A stretch of 33,522 nt of DNA, from assembly GCA_964395545.1 (NCBI GenBank), contig CAYNAW010000012.1, forward strand, positions 1 through 33,522, in the 5' to 3' direction. This stretch comes from CAYGVX01 sp964395545. Lineage in GTDB: Archaea; Thermoproteota; Bathyarchaeia; Bathyarchaeales; SOJC01. The notes beneath the pieces are model-generated. The model was given only the letters and a program-made list of their open reading frames with translations, did not search any database and was not told the DNA's origin. Position numbers and translations under genes: made by a program. Shown in pieces: positions 21,564 to 30,095 of this stretch (positions are counted from its first letter, which is position 1; the number at the start of each line of letters is the position of its first letter).

Positions 21564-23180
21564 TCAAGTCACCAGATTTCTAAGGGTGTTCACAACTCTG
21601 TTGAGAACGTTATCGTTTAGCTTCCCTCTTACACTTAAAATAGTTATTGATAAACCTTTTCGCTTGAGCGGTCTACAAGCCTCAGAAAACCTGCCCTTCC
21701 AGACTTCATCCTCCACAACAACGACCCTCTGGCACGAGGATGCCACAATGTAGTCCACGGTCTGCGTTACCACGTAATCCTTTGTCTCAGTGTCTAGAGG
21801 AGTCGCAACTTCATGTTGCGAAAGAGGGTAGACTTCGTCAAGTTCAAAAGGAATTACGCCGAAAGGTGCGCCGTAAACACACACGTGAAATAACTCGAAT
21901 TTCGAAGGAACACCATCTCTGATTCTCTTCCCCAACTCCTTCATCTCCTCAGCCTTGTGGAAGGGTTTTCTTGAAGGCGCGGGCACCAAAACAAGAATCC
22001 TATGTTTTCCCGCGGGCAACAGCCTCTTCTTCACCGATTCTCTATAATGCACGATTTCAGGACGCGCTAGCCCTAGACTGCTAAAGAAGAAGAGCCCCTT
22101 TCTCTTTGTCACCGGACTGTGGCCTTCTATATAATCTTCATACTTCTTCAGACGCTTCACTGCTTGAAGCAACGCCGGATGCACATGCGCTCTCTCTTCT
22201 AGATGTTCCCAGAGCCGGCCTTCGACTATGGCTTGCTTCACACGGTTCAGCTCGGCAAAGCTGGCGTATAGATTATGTCTCGCTAGAGCCTCTTGTCTCT
22301 GGTGGGCAGGCATCTGCAGCATGTCTTGTGGCGTATTCTTAGAGCATATCGGACATGAACAGGGAAAGTACTCCAACTCGTTGACACGACTCGTGCCGAA
22401 CTCTGTCATGTATCGATTCTGTCTCGCAAACAGCACATAGGCAGCCGAGTCAAACATGTCACATCCAAGAGCCACCGCTAAGGCGAACATGAAAGGGTGT
22501 CCAGCGCCGAAAAGATGTAATGGTCTCTGCGGCGGAAGGTTAAGCTTTGCAGTTATGACCATGTCCACTAGGATGTCGAAAAGGTATTGCTCCATGATCG
22601 TTGTAGGGCTTCCCAAGGCGTGAATCTGAAAGGGCAGTTTTCCCACTTGTCTTGCTGAATAGGCGACGAGGTCAAGATACTGTCCTCCCTGGACGGGGGC
22701 AACCCACAAGATGTCATCTCGCGTCTTGATTCTTTTCAGCTGTTTGGCGCGTTTCAGCGTCTCGTTGACGGTTTGCTCGGCTTGGTCTCTCGTTGTTTGC
22801 CAACTTGTAGGTATGTCCAATATCGTGGCAATGTCTGTTGAAATTCTTTCTTGGTAATCCACGATTTCCTCGGGTTTGACGTCAACTTGGCCATAGACGA
22901 GAATCTGATAGGCACCGGAATCAGTCATGATTACACCGTCGAAGTCAATGAACCGGTGTAGACCCTTCTCGGTTGCTTCTTCGTCATGTCTTTTCTTCAC
23001 GATGTACGCGTTCGTTATGACTGCCTTGCATCCAAAGTCCTCCAGCATCGATCTCGGTGAGATCGACTGCATTGCCGGGTTTACCACGGGGAGAAGCACC
23101 GGTGTCTCTACGGTTCCGCTTTTTGTTCGTATTCTTCCAATCCTTGCAAGCAGGTCTCTGTGGCGTATCTCGAAGCTCAT
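21564..23180 (-). CDS. tgtA: Archaeosine tRNA-guanine transglycosylase, lacking a PUA domain
   Basis: Enzyme of 538 residues that exchanges guanine 15 of tRNAs for preQ0 as the first step to archaeosine. The catalytic TIM barrel (about 1-330) shows TDSGAYQ (86-92), WVAPVQGGQYLD and HALGSPT. The zinc site is CSCPIC...H (about C276, C278, C281, H307). The C-terminal part is a TgtA-specific domain; the basic PUA domain that ends many archaeal TgtA proteins is not present. The start at MSFEIRH (23180) is chosen because the likely TATA box (GATATAATG, 23217-23225, minus strand) leaves the two upstream ATG codons at or before the transcription start; the protein would have a very short leader. The divergent PAC2 gene shares the region. 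Confidence 0.93.
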   Translation of the reverse strand: MSFEIRHRDLLARIGRIRTKSGTVETPVLLPVVNPAMQSISPRSMLEDFGCKAVITNAYIVKKRHDEEATEKGLHRFIDFDGVIMTDSGAYQILVYGQVDVKPEEIVDYQERISTDIATILDIPTSWQTTRDQAEQTVNETLKRAKQLKRIKTRDDILWVAPVQGGQYLDLVAYSARQVGKLPFQIHALGSPTTIMEQYLFDILVDMVITAKLNLPPQRPLHLFGAGHPFMFALAVALGCDMFDSAAYVLFARQNRYMTEFGTSRVNELEYFPCSCPICSKNTPQDMLQMPAHQRQEALARHNLYASFAELNRVKQAIVEGRLWEHLEERAHVHPALLQAVKRLKKYEDYIEGHSPVTKRKGLFFFSSLGLARPEIVHYRESVKKRLLPAGKHRILVLVPAPSRKPFHKAEEMKELGKRIRDGVPSKFELFHVCVYGAPFGVIPFELDEVYPLSQHEVATPLDTETKDYVVTQTVDYIVASSCQRVVVVEDEVWKGRFSEACRPLKRKGLSITILSVRGKLNDNVLNRVVNTLRNLVT

Positions 23181-23253
23181 CGCGTGCATCTGCCAAGACA
23201 TGCTTAATAACTGCATTATATCTGTTTATGGTGGTCTAGGAGAAATAGGACTC
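23181..23253. promoter_or_regulatory. Divergent promoter, tgtA / PAC2 gene
   Basis: This 73-base region contains a minus-strand TATA-like GATATAATG (23217-23225) for tgtA and a plus-strand GCTTAATAAC (23203-23212) that may serve the PAC2 gene. AGGAG (23238-23242) and AGGA (23247-23250) precede ATG 23254. Confidence 0.45.
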
Positions 23254-24006
23254 ATGGTTTGTGTCGTTTCTCTGCGTGAGAAGCCCAACTTGAACGCGCC
23301 TGTCTTGATAGAAGGGCTACCGGGCATCGGGTTTGTTGCTAACATCGCAGCCCTGCATCTTGTCCGCGAGTTGAAGGCCAATCTGTTCGCAGAGATCCAT
23401 TGTTCCTCCTTTCAAGACTTTGCCGTAATCGCAGAGAATGGACAACCACGCTATCCCATTAACGAATTGTACTATTACAAGGGAAAGGAAGGAGAACGTG
23501 ACCTCGTGATTCTCTACGGGAACACTCAGGCATTAACGACGATGGGGCAATATGAACTGTGTGGACAGGTCTTGGATGCGTGTGAAAAGCTTGGGTGCCG
23601 TTTCGTGATTACGCTAGGCGGCTTGAAGAAGGAGCAGAAAATCGATAAGCCAAAGCTCTACTTTGCTGCCACGGACAAGGAAATGGCCGGTCAACTATTA
23701 GGAGTGGGCGCTGAGGTCATTCGAGGTCAGATCTTCGGCGTCGCAGGGCTCTTGGTGGGAATCGGAAGACTGCGAGGCTGGAGGGGGTTTTGCTTGCTCG
23801 CCGAGACGTTGGGGCTTTATCCAGACGGGGCTGCCACCCACGAGGTCTTGAAGGTCGTCTGCAGCATGTTGAACTTGAAAGTCGACCTGGAAAATCTTGA
23901 TGCCACGATCGATGTCACGAGAAGTCATCTGGAGAATTTCGGGCTGCTTGAGAAGCCTGTGGGAGAAAGAGGGAAAGAGGAATCTCGTTTTCGCTGGGTT
24001 GTCTAA
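23254..24006 (+). CDS. PAC2 family protein (proteasome assembly chaperone-like)
   Basis: Protein of 250 residues of the archaeal PAC2/PbaB family. It opens with PVLIEGLPGIGFVANIAALHLV (about 16-37), the family's hallmark G-x-P-G-x-G-x-V, followed by YYYKGKEGERDLVILYGN, the helix ELCGQVLDACEKLGCRFVITLGG and the glycine-rich IFGVAGLLVGIGRLRGWRGFCLLAETLG. Archaeal PbaA and PbaB relatives bind the C-termini of proteasome alpha subunits or act as ATP-independent chaperones. ATG 23254 is chosen: AGGAG and AGGA lie upstream, and the 109 codons before it in the open frame lie opposite tgtA. It ends 4 bases inside the convergent Lsm gene. Confidence 0.9.
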   Translation: MVCVVSLREKPNLNAPVLIEGLPGIGFVANIAALHLVRELKANLFAEIHCSSFQDFAVIAENGQPRYPINELYYYKGKEGERDLVILYGNTQALTTMGQYELCGQVLDACEKLGCRFVITLGGLKKEQKIDKPKLYFAATDKEMAGQLLGVGAEVIRGQIFGVAGLLVGIGRLRGWRGFCLLAETLGLYPDGAATHEVLKVVCSMLNLKVDLENLDATIDVTRSHLENFGLLEKPVGERGKEESRFRWVV

Positions 24007-24425
24007 GCTTTGACTTCGCTTCGAAACTGCTCGTAGACTTTTTGGACACGCTCAGCCGCAGGGCCTGTTCCCTCAGCTATGCCTTTTTCTGTCACTTTGA
24101 TTTTCTCCATCACCCAGATGAAGCCTTTGTCTTCATAAAGTTTAACCATGGTTGGAAACACTTTCTCTAAACGTTCCGCAAGAGCCCTCAAATCGAAGGG
24201 TTTCTCTACTGCAAATATCCTTGCTACAACGTTACCGTTCAGCACGACTCTATGCAACGGTTGACCACTTTCATCTTTGGCTTCGGAGAGGCAGAGCCCC
24301 ATGTTGTCCGGGTTTATCCCGATGAGCGTGCCGCTGTAGGATTTTCCGTCGACAGTTGCGACGGTAACCTTCTTGTCCAGAAGCGTGCCTACCTCGTTGA
24401 AAAATCTTCTTTGTGCTGCTGACAC
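24003..24425 (-). CDS. Lsm (Sm-like) protein with C-terminal extension
   Basis: Protein of 140 residues. Residues 8-72 form an Sm fold: Sm1 is VGTLLDKKVTVATVDGKSYSGTLIGINPDNMGLCLSEAKDE (position 12 onwards, with D-x-x-G-x-L-x-G) and Sm2 is RVVLNGNVVARIFAVE, where the usual I-R-G is replaced by L-N-G. The remaining ~65 residues form a helical domain (DLRALAERLEKVFPTMVKLYE...VQKVYEQF). This Sm-plus-extension layout resembles SmAP3 and is common in TACK archaea; it should form a ring that binds U-rich RNA. The start is GTG 24425 with GGGAG about 7 bases upstream. Its 3' end overlaps the convergent PAC2 gene by 4 bases. Confidence 0.85.
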   Translation of the reverse strand: MSAAQRRFFNEVGTLLDKKVTVATVDGKSYSGTLIGINPDNMGLCLSEAKDESGQPLHRVVLNGNVVARIFAVEKPFDLRALAERLEKVFPTMVKLYEDKGFIWVMEKIKVTEKGIAEGTGPAAERVQKVYEQFRSEVKA

Positions 24426-24454
24426 TTGTTTACTCCCTCTAGTTCAGCGATATA

Positions 24455-24488
24455 ATAGCATCACACCTTTTTAGTATTTTGATGCTAT
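24455..24488. repeat. Inverted repeat ATAGCATCA / TGATGCTAT between glmU and the Lsm gene
   Basis: ATAGCATCA (24455-24463) and TGATGCTAT (24480-24488) are perfect 9-base complements with a 16-base loop. The repeat sits 12 bases after the glmU stop and 30 bases before the Lsm start, both on the minus strand. It may be the transcription end of glmU, a processing site, or an operator for the Lsm gene (the ATATAATAG at 24450-24458 could be its TATA region read on the other strand). Confidence 0.5.
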
Positions 24489-24499
24489 AAGCCCGGATT

Positions 24500-25774
24500 C
24501 TACAGCTTTTGGCGTTGGTCCTGTTCTTGCTTCAGAATTATCATGGTGTGCGGCGGCACGTCTCGATACACGACGACGTTGGGGCCTATCCAGCAATCGT
24601 TGCCGACTTTCACGCCTGGCATGAGAGACGCGTTTATGCCCGTTTTGACGTCGTCGCCTACGACTACTCCGAGCTTTCGCTTTCCCGTATCCACGACGCT
24701 GTCTTTGACGTGCATCTTTACCGATTCGCCGTCAAAACGATAATTGGCTATCAGGGTCCCTGCGCCGAAGTTGCACCCTTCGCCTATTACACTGTCTCCC
24801 ACGTAAGACAAGTGGCCGATGTGAGTCTTATCCATCACGATGCTGTTCTTTATCTCGCATGCGTTCCCGACTCGGACCCTTCGACCTATGCTGGTGTATG
24901 GGCGTATGAAGCAGTTCGGTCCCACGTCGCTTGCTCTGCCGATGAAGGCGGGGCCTTCCACGTAGGCTCCGGAGCGTATTCTTGCGTCTTCCTCAACCAT
25001 CACGTGTCCTACCACGCGGGCTCCGTCTTCGATGTTTCCCTCGATCTTTGGCTCCATTTTCTCTAATGTCCACCGGTTGGCGTCGAACAAGTCCCAGAGC
25101 AAGCCTACGTCGAACATTTCTTTGGGTGGAATCGTGGCGGCTGCAATTTTGTGGCCTTGTTCTAGGAGTCGCGAGAAGGAGTCGGTGATCTCTAACTCGC
25201 CCCGTGGGGACGGTGTGGTTTGCTTGATTGCTTCGAAGATATGCGTTGAGAGGACGTATATGCCCGCATTCGCTAGGTTCGTTGAAGCCTTTTCCTTGGG
25301 GGGTTTCTCCACTATCCTCGTTATGTATGAGTCGCTGTGTTCTATTATGCCATAGTGTTCTGGGTTCTCTACGGCTACAACTCCCATCGTGGCTGTGGGC
25401 TTTTCCTTTTCATGCCTTCTGAGGACTGTCCTGATTGCGTCAGGAGTCGCCAGCCAGTCGCCGTATGTTAGGAGGAAATCGTCTTGCACAAAGGCTTCGG
25501 CATAGCTTGCAGCGTCAGCTGTGCCTCTCAGTTGCTTCTGAGTCGCGTACTCGAGGGACATTCCCAGGTTCTTCCCGTCTCCGAGGTAACGTTGGAGGCT
25601 TTCTGCCAGGTAGTTGGTGATGATCACCGTCTCGGTTATTCCAGCTTGTCTGAGCGCCGCGAGCACGTGGTCAATTATGGGTTTTCCGCCCACTGGAACT
25701 AGGTGTTTTGGGCGGGTGAGTGTGAGGGGGTGGAGGCGTGTCCCTTTTCCTGCTGCTAGAATTATGGCTTTCAT
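24500..25774 (-). CDS. glmU: Bifunctional sugar-1-phosphate nucleotidylyltransferase / acetyltransferase (archaeal GlmU type)
   Basis: Protein of 424 residues: N-terminal nucleotidyltransferase (1-230; MKAIILAAGKGTRLHPLT and RPKHLVPVGGKPIIDH, with FLLTYGDW for metal and nucleotide, EKPP and NAGIYVL), and a C-terminal left-handed beta-helix of hexapeptide repeats (about 245-415; e.g. IGRASDVGPNCFIRPYTSIG). It should make UDP-GlcNAc from glucosamine-1-phosphate, acetyl-CoA and UTP, as the Sulfolobus ST0452-type enzymes do; other sugar-1-phosphates are possible. ATG 25774 is the start, since GGAGG lies 8-12 bases upstream and the catalytic loop begins at residue 1; the 45 codons before it lie inside glmM. 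It overlaps the glmM stop by 4 bases (ATGA). Confidence 0.92.
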   Translation of the reverse strand: MKAIILAAGKGTRLHPLTLTRPKHLVPVGGKPIIDHVLAALRQAGITETVIITNYLAESLQRYLGDGKNLGMSLEYATQKQLRGTADAASYAEAFVQDDFLLTYGDWLATPDAIRTVLRRHEKEKPTATMGVVAVENPEHYGIIEHSDSYITRIVEKPPKEKASTNLANAGIYVLSTHIFEAIKQTTPSPRGELEITDSFSRLLEQGHKIAAATIPPKEMFDVGLLWDLFDANRWTLEKMEPKIEGNIEDGARVVGHVMVEEDARIRSGAYVEGPAFIGRASDVGPNCFIRPYTSIGRRVRVGNACEIKNSIVMDKTHIGHLSYVGDSVIGEGCNFGAGTLIANYRFDGESVKMHVKDSVVDTGKRKLGVVVGDDVKTGINASLMPGVKVGNDCWIGPNVVVYRDVPPHTMIILKQEQDQRQKL

Positions 25775-27135
25775 GATTTCGCCTCCTTGACAAGTCTGTT
25801 TACGAGCTTTGTGGCTTTTTTTATTGTGGCTTCTGCCGTTTTCTTTGTTTCTGCCTCTGCTGTGAGGCGCATGAGGGGCTCTGTTCCCGAGGGTCTTATC
25901 AGTAGCCAAGACTTTCTGAGGGTTAAGCGGAGTCCGTCTACAGCCGATGGTTCCGTGGCTTCAGGAAACGCGTCGGGAAGCACTTCGTAGAGTCGCTCCA
26001 TTATCCCACGTCTCATGGAGGTTGGACATGAGGCATCTTGCCTGAGCAGTGTGTATCTGGGTGCTTTTGCAGTGAATTGGGATAGGTTTTGCCTTGTTTC
26101 TTCCAAAGCTTGGAGGAGGAGGGCCGATGAGAGTATGCCGTCTGGGCAGTAGTGGAAGTGCGGGTGTATCCATGCGCCGCAGGGTTCGCCTCCGAAGGCT
26201 GAGTGGTGCTGTTTTATGGCGTCGGTGATGTTTACGTCGCCCACTTTGGTCCTGATGATTTTTCCGCCTTCTGCTTCGACCATCTTGTCGATGCACATGG
26301 AGGCTTCCACGTGGGTGACTACGGTTCTGTTCTTCTGTTGCTTGATTCTGTGTGCGGCGTATGTAGCTAAGGTTTGGTCCAGAGGTGTAACGCGTCCTTT
26401 TTCGTCGGTTGTTATCATTCGGTCTCCGTCTCCATCGTATGCTATTCCTACGTCGGCTTTCAGTCGTCGAACGAGGCTACCTAGCGGTTTGAGGGTTTCT
26501 TCGTTGGGCTCGGCGCCTCTTCCTGGAAAGTGTCCGTCGGGTTGTGAATTTATGGTTGTGATTTTGCAGCCTAGTTCTCGGAAGATTCTCGGTGCGAGAT
26601 GGCTGGTTGCTCCGTTTCCCGGGTCGAGGATTATTCTCCATGGTCTTCTGAGTTCTACGTTGGTTGTTATCATTTCGACGTATCGGTCGGTTTCGTCTAC
26701 TGTAGTGACTCCGCCGATTTCTTGCCACGTTACGAGTTTGAATTTCTGTTTGGCGATGAGTTCTTCTATATTATCTTGCTGTTGCTGGTTGTAGGCGGTT
26801 GTGTCTGGGTTGTATGGTTTGATGCCATTGTATTCTGGGGGGTTGTGGCTGGCGGTGATCATGATTCCTGCGTCTGCCGCTGTCTGTCGTGTGAGGTATG
26901 CTAGTACTGGTGTTGGAGTTATGCCTTGGTTGAGGGCGGTGGCGCCGCAGGCTGTTATGCCTGCTGTTAGTGCCTGTTGCAGCATGGGGGAGGTGGTGCG
27001 TGTGTCATGAGCTGTGAGGATTTTCTTCGCTCTTGTGTGTGTGGCGATGGCTTGGGCTGTTCGGAGGGCGAGCTCGGGGGTTATGTCTGTGTTGGTTTTT
27101 CCTCTGATGCCGCTTGTTCCGAAAAGGTTTGTCAA
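25771..27135 (-). CDS. glmM: Phosphoglucosamine mutase / phosphohexomutase
   Basis: Alpha-D-phosphohexomutase of 454 residues with all four active-site loops: phosphoserine TASHNPP (94-100, S96), metal loop DGDGDR (234-239), sugar-binding GGEPCG (where the usual Ser/Thr is Cys) and phosphate-binding RPSGTEP. It interconverts glucosamine-6-phosphate and glucosamine-1-phosphate, feeding GlmU encoded directly downstream with a 4-base overlap. The start is TTG 27135; a TATA-like CTATAAAC on the minus strand about 40 bases upstream fits a short leader. The 5' half of the gene, especially the Gln/Thr-rich stretch around 110-125, has a codon use slightly different from the neighbours, with many Thr and Gln. 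Confidence 0.94.
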   Translation of the reverse strand: MTNLFGTSGIRGKTNTDITPELALRTAQAIATHTRAKKILTAHDTRTTSPMLQQALTAGITACGATALNQGITPTPVLAYLTRQTAADAGIMITASHNPPEYNGIKPYNPDTTAYNQQQQDNIEELIAKQKFKLVTWQEIGGVTTVDETDRYVEMITTNVELRRPWRIILDPGNGATSHLAPRIFRELGCKITTINSQPDGHFPGRGAEPNEETLKPLGSLVRRLKADVGIAYDGDGDRMITTDEKGRVTPLDQTLATYAAHRIKQQKNRTVVTHVEASMCIDKMVEAEGGKIIRTKVGDVNITDAIKQHHSAFGGEPCGAWIHPHFHYCPDGILSSALLLQALEETRQNLSQFTAKAPRYTLLRQDASCPTSMRRGIMERLYEVLPDAFPEATEPSAVDGLRLTLRKSWLLIRPSGTEPLMRLTAEAETKKTAEATIKKATKLVNRLVKEAKS

Positions 27136-27170
27136 CGGGTCTTTTCACTGGTTTCTGTTTTGTTCTCTTG

Positions 27171-27178
27171 GTTTATAG
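27171..27178 (-). promoter_or_regulatory. TATA box of the glmM-glmU operon
   Basis: CTATAAAC on the minus strand, 36-43 bases before the TTG start of glmM. Transcription would begin near 27147, leaving a leader of about 12 bases. The space to dph6 (27179-27252) contains no further gene. Confidence 0.5.
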
Positions 27179-27252
27179 TGTTTGTGTGTTCTCAGTGTGT
27201 GACCTAGCCTGTTCAAATGGGCTGCCGGACCCGAGGTTGGGTTGCTGAGAGG

Positions 27253-27924
27253 CTATTTGCCAGTGAGATGTGCCCTTTTCACACGTAAGTTGCCGCTTTG
27301 GTCTTTCCATGTCTTTTCTGTTTCGGTTAGTTCTATTCGTTTTTGGAAGAAGGGGGCGTCTAAGACGAGTGTTTCGTACTCGCCGCCTTCGCCTATTATG
27401 GAGATGTGGTGCTTACGGTGGAGGTCCAACAGGCTGTTGATCGTGTCGACGTTCAGTTCTCTTCCCAGCCACTTGTCATCGAACCCGTAGGCGTAGACGC
27501 CTGTTATTACTGCTCTGAATTTCTGGTCTACCAGCTCGCGTAGCAGACTGAGCGGGTCGTCTCCCCAGAGCGGCGTAATCGAGGCGAAGCCCAGTTCGCC
27601 GCAGATCTTATCGATTCTCTGCTTTTGGTACTGGGAGGCGATGGCACCCGAGACGACGCCGTCGACCTCGAGGGGCGCTAAGATTCGCCGCAGGTCCGCT
27701 AATTCCTTCTCCTTCACGCCTTCTGTCTGTCCGGTTATCAGTGGGATGGCAGCGGCCTCGGCGAACAACGCTGTGAGGTGCGTGTTCGGGAAGTGGAACA
27801 TCCAGCTGTCTTCTCTCTTAGGCAGCATGGTGACCAGAAACTTTGCCTCGTGACCCGCGTGGAGTGCGCGGTTGAGTGCTAAAGCTGAATCTTTTCCTCC
27901 GCTGATGAGGGCTGCGACACGCAT
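27253..27924 (-). CDS. dph6: Diphthine--ammonia ligase family protein (Dph6-like)
   Basis: ATP-PPase (adenine nucleotide alpha-hydrolase fold) of 223 residues. The PP-loop SGGKDSALAL is at 8-17. The family-specific GQTEGVKEKELADL, VDGVVSGAIASQYQKQRID and GEGGEYETLVLDAPFF follow. These identify the MJ0570/Dph6 group, which amidates diphthine to diphthamide on elongation factor 2 using ATP and ammonium. The length is the archaeal norm. ATG 27924 starts directly at the first strand (MRVAALISGG). It lies in the same direction as the glmM operon and the reductase gene (38 bases apart from the latter), and could share a transcript with the reductase. Confidence 0.9.
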   Translation of the reverse strand: MRVAALISGGKDSALALNRALHAGHEAKFLVTMLPKREDSWMFHFPNTHLTALFAEAAAIPLITGQTEGVKEKELADLRRILAPLEVDGVVSGAIASQYQKQRIDKICGELGFASITPLWGDDPLSLLRELVDQKFRAVITGVYAYGFDDKWLGRELNVDTINSLLDLHRKHHISIIGEGGEYETLVLDAPFFQKRIELTETEKTWKDQSGNLRVKRAHLTGK

Positions 27925-27962
27925 CGCTTAGTCAAACCTGCACGGCCACGCCGGAATGGTCG

Positions 27963-29324
27963 TCACTTCTCAAGTTTGTCAGCGACTTTCGCGAATATCT
28001 CGTTCGTACCCGCTTTCCATTTGTCGAAGTCTTGTGGAGACGCGGGGTAATTTCCATACCACGTCTTTATCTCATTCATGAGTCTGGTGGCATTTCCAAG
28101 TTTCTTCAGTACGCTTAGTTTTCTTATTCCTCGAAAGGCTCTCCTCGCTTTCTCGGTGACGGTGAAATGCGCGTCTTCTCCTATGCTTGCTCTGAAAACG
28201 TCCTCTTCTGTCAAGAGCTTGTAGCCCATGCCGTAGTTGAGGTCTTCATCGTCCAAGTGCTGCAGGAGTATGCGGAAAACCTCCAGCCCCGCCTGCTTAG
28301 CCCCGTAGTCCCTGACGAAGCCTACGTTGTAATTCCACAGGCCCTCGCGGCTCACGTTGCCCTTTTCTAGAGCTTCTGCGGTCGTCTTGCCAGCTAACGA
28401 GCCGCCTATCATCGATGGTCCCATGCCGCCTCCGTGAATGGGGTTCACCTGACACGCGGCGTCTCCGACGATTATCACCCCGTTGCCTACCATGCTGTCC
28501 AAGGGTCTGCGAGTCGGTACGTACCAAGCGCCGCCGTCGATTCGCGACGAGTCCTTGAACAGCGGCTGGGAGATGATGTGCTGGTATAATTGCTCCTTCG
28601 GGTTAGGAAAATTGTCCGTCATAGCCACGCCTAAGCCTACGTTCACTTTCCTGCCGCCTTCGGGAAAAACCCAGTAGTAGCCTCCAGGCGTCACTGCTTG
28701 GGTGAGGTAGATTTGGCAGAGGCTGAGATCGTCCAGCGGCTGCTTCAGCTCCCGGATTTCTCTGTAGCACGCCTCCACATCTCTGTTCTCTACTCTGGTA
28801 TCTATGCCCAACTCTGGTTTCAGCTTTTTCCGAACTGCGGCGACAAAGCCAGTTGCCTCCATGACGAGTGAACTCCTGAATACGATGGACCTGCTACTTC
28901 TCAAGTCCTTGACCGAGACGCCGCAGACAAACCCACGCTCAACGACGGGCTCAACCACTTGGGTTTTATCGTACAAGACTGCACCCGCATCCACTGCCTC
29001 CTTAACCAGTCGCTGTCCGAAACGGTGCCTGTTGAGGATGAAACCATACAGTTTCTCGCCCTTCACGACGTAGCTGGCCTGCTTATCAGGCGAGAAGATC
29101 TTGACTCCCTCCATTACCCGTTCAAGCTCGTCGCCCGAGGGTTTCCTTAAGCCTAAGTTGTCGAAGTGGTGCTTGCCGATGGCGTCTCCACAGATTTTCT
29201 GCCCGATTTCCCCCTTCTCCTTTGCGTCAACGAGGCAGACCGAGAGTCCTGCTTTCGCAGCAGTCTTGGCCGCCAAGCAACCTGCTGTTCCCGCACCGGC
29301 CACTACGACATCAACCTTTTCCAC
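27963..29324 (-). CDS. Geranylgeranyl reductase family FAD-dependent oxidoreductase
   Basis: Flavoprotein of 453 residues. The N-terminal dinucleotide fold has VVVAGAGTAGCLAA (6-19). It is followed by KICGDAIGKHHFD, which carries the cysteine typical of archaeal geranylgeranyl reductases, and RHRFGQRLVKEA. The central YYWVFPEGGRKVNVGLGV and the FAD motif IIVGDAACQVNPIHGGGMGPSMIGG are typical. The family saturates the isoprenoid chains of archaeal ether lipids; several paralogues usually exist, some acting on quinones, so the exact substrate is open. The start is GTG 29324 with ribosome-binding site GGAGG 7 bases upstream. The C-terminal ~100 residues are helical and less conserved. Confidence 0.92.
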   Translation of the reverse strand: MEKVDVVVAGAGTAGCLAAKTAAKAGLSVCLVDAKEKGEIGQKICGDAIGKHHFDNLGLRKPSGDELERVMEGVKIFSPDKQASYVVKGEKLYGFILNRHRFGQRLVKEAVDAGAVLYDKTQVVEPVVERGFVCGVSVKDLRSSRSIVFRSSLVMEATGFVAAVRKKLKPELGIDTRVENRDVEACYREIRELKQPLDDLSLCQIYLTQAVTPGGYYWVFPEGGRKVNVGLGVAMTDNFPNPKEQLYQHIISQPLFKDSSRIDGGAWYVPTRRPLDSMVGNGVIIVGDAACQVNPIHGGGMGPSMIGGSLAGKTTAEALEKGNVSREGLWNYNVGFVRDYGAKQAGLEVFRILLQHLDDEDLNYGMGYKLLTEEDVFRASIGEDAHFTVTEKARRAFRGIRKLSVLKKLGNATRLMNEIKTWYGNYPASPQDFDKWKAGTNEIFAKVADKLEK

Positions 29325-29412
29325 AGCTTGTCCTCCGTTTCAGGTGCTGCTAACTGCATGGAAGGCTGAGAGTATTTCTGTTTTTCGCCGAGTGCTTTTA
29401 CGAAGGTAGCCG

Positions 29413-29973
29413 CTATTTTTGGAACTCTTTCACTATTTCGTCAACGGTCTTTATCTCAGCGTTGTAAACGTCTTTCAAGTACTTCAGCCCTTCTTCGTGG
29501 GCCTCTTGTGTGAAGGCCTCAACACCGTCTTCAGCAATGACTATTTTGTAGCCTCGGAAGAAGGCATCAGCACTCGTGTGCCTGACGCAGATGTGCGTGT
29601 GCAGTCCACCTAGAATCACGGTCTTCACGCCTTCACCCTCGTAGAGGCTTCTCAGCAGCGGCTCCAGCCCGGTCTCATAGAACCCACTGTACGTCCTCTT
29701 TTCCACAGCAAATTCCTGGCTTTTCGGCTCCAGCTCGGGAATGACCGCTGCCCCCGGAGTGCCCTTGATAGCGTGTCCTCCCCACTTGTGAACCACTTCA
29801 GCATCGGTGGGGTAGTGGGCATCGTTTGAATAGATGACTGGGATTTTGTGCTCTCGCGCTGCTTCTAAAAGCTTTCGAAGAGGCTGAATAACTCTGCCCG
29901 ATCGTTCTGCCCGCAGTGCGCCCGTGACGAAGTCGTTCAACATGTCGACGATTATGACTGCTGGTCTTTCCAT
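29413..29973 (-). CDS. Isochorismatase-family cysteine hydrolase, nicotinamidase-like
   Basis: Hydrolase of 186 residues with the catalytic triad D10 (VDMLNDF), K92 (VEKRTYSGFYET) and C129 (GLHTHICVRHT). D51 and H53 (NDAHYP) and H67 (GGHAIKGTPGA) stand where nicotinamidases such as the Pyrococcus enzyme bind their metal. The GTPGA-x-x-x-x-E-L-E-P segment is also nicotinamidase-like. It probably converts nicotinamide to nicotinate in NAD salvage; other amidase substrates occur in the family. ATG 29973 is the start; its ribosome-binding site is weak. It lies 88 bases upstream of the reductase gene in the same direction. Confidence 0.87.
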   Translation of the reverse strand: MERPAVIIVDMLNDFVTGALRAERSGRVIQPLRKLLEAAREHKIPVIYSNDAHYPTDAEVVHKWGGHAIKGTPGAAVIPELEPKSQEFAVEKRTYSGFYETGLEPLLRSLYEGEGVKTVILGGLHTHICVRHTSADAFFRGYKIVIAEDGVEAFTQEAHEEGLKYLKDVYNAEIKTVDEIVKEFQK

Positions 29974-30095
29974 CTCAGTTCACATTTACTGCATGCCTGG
30001 TTCCACCTTATTTTGGTATCGCTCAGAATTGCTTTGGCCAAATGGCTGCGCGCGCACAAGAAAGCCTATACATGCTTGCTGACGTTGTTGTCCTT

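Noticed and set aside
22927..23253. Long upstream extension of the PAC2 frame
   Set aside because: It lies opposite the start of tgtA, has serine/cysteine-rich random-looking sequence, and the PAC2 fold begins only after ATG 23254, which has ribosome-binding sites.
25775..25909. Upstream 45 codons of the GlmU frame
   Set aside because: They lie inside glmM and are Lys/His/Arg-rich; the nucleotidyltransferase fold starts exactly at ATG 25774 after a GGAGG site.
27210..27250. GC-rich hairpin ACCCGAGGTTGGGT between glmM and dph6, considered as terminator or small RNA
   Set aside because: The stem is only 4 base pairs, no T-run follows in either direction, and no box C/D or tRNA-like structure can be built.
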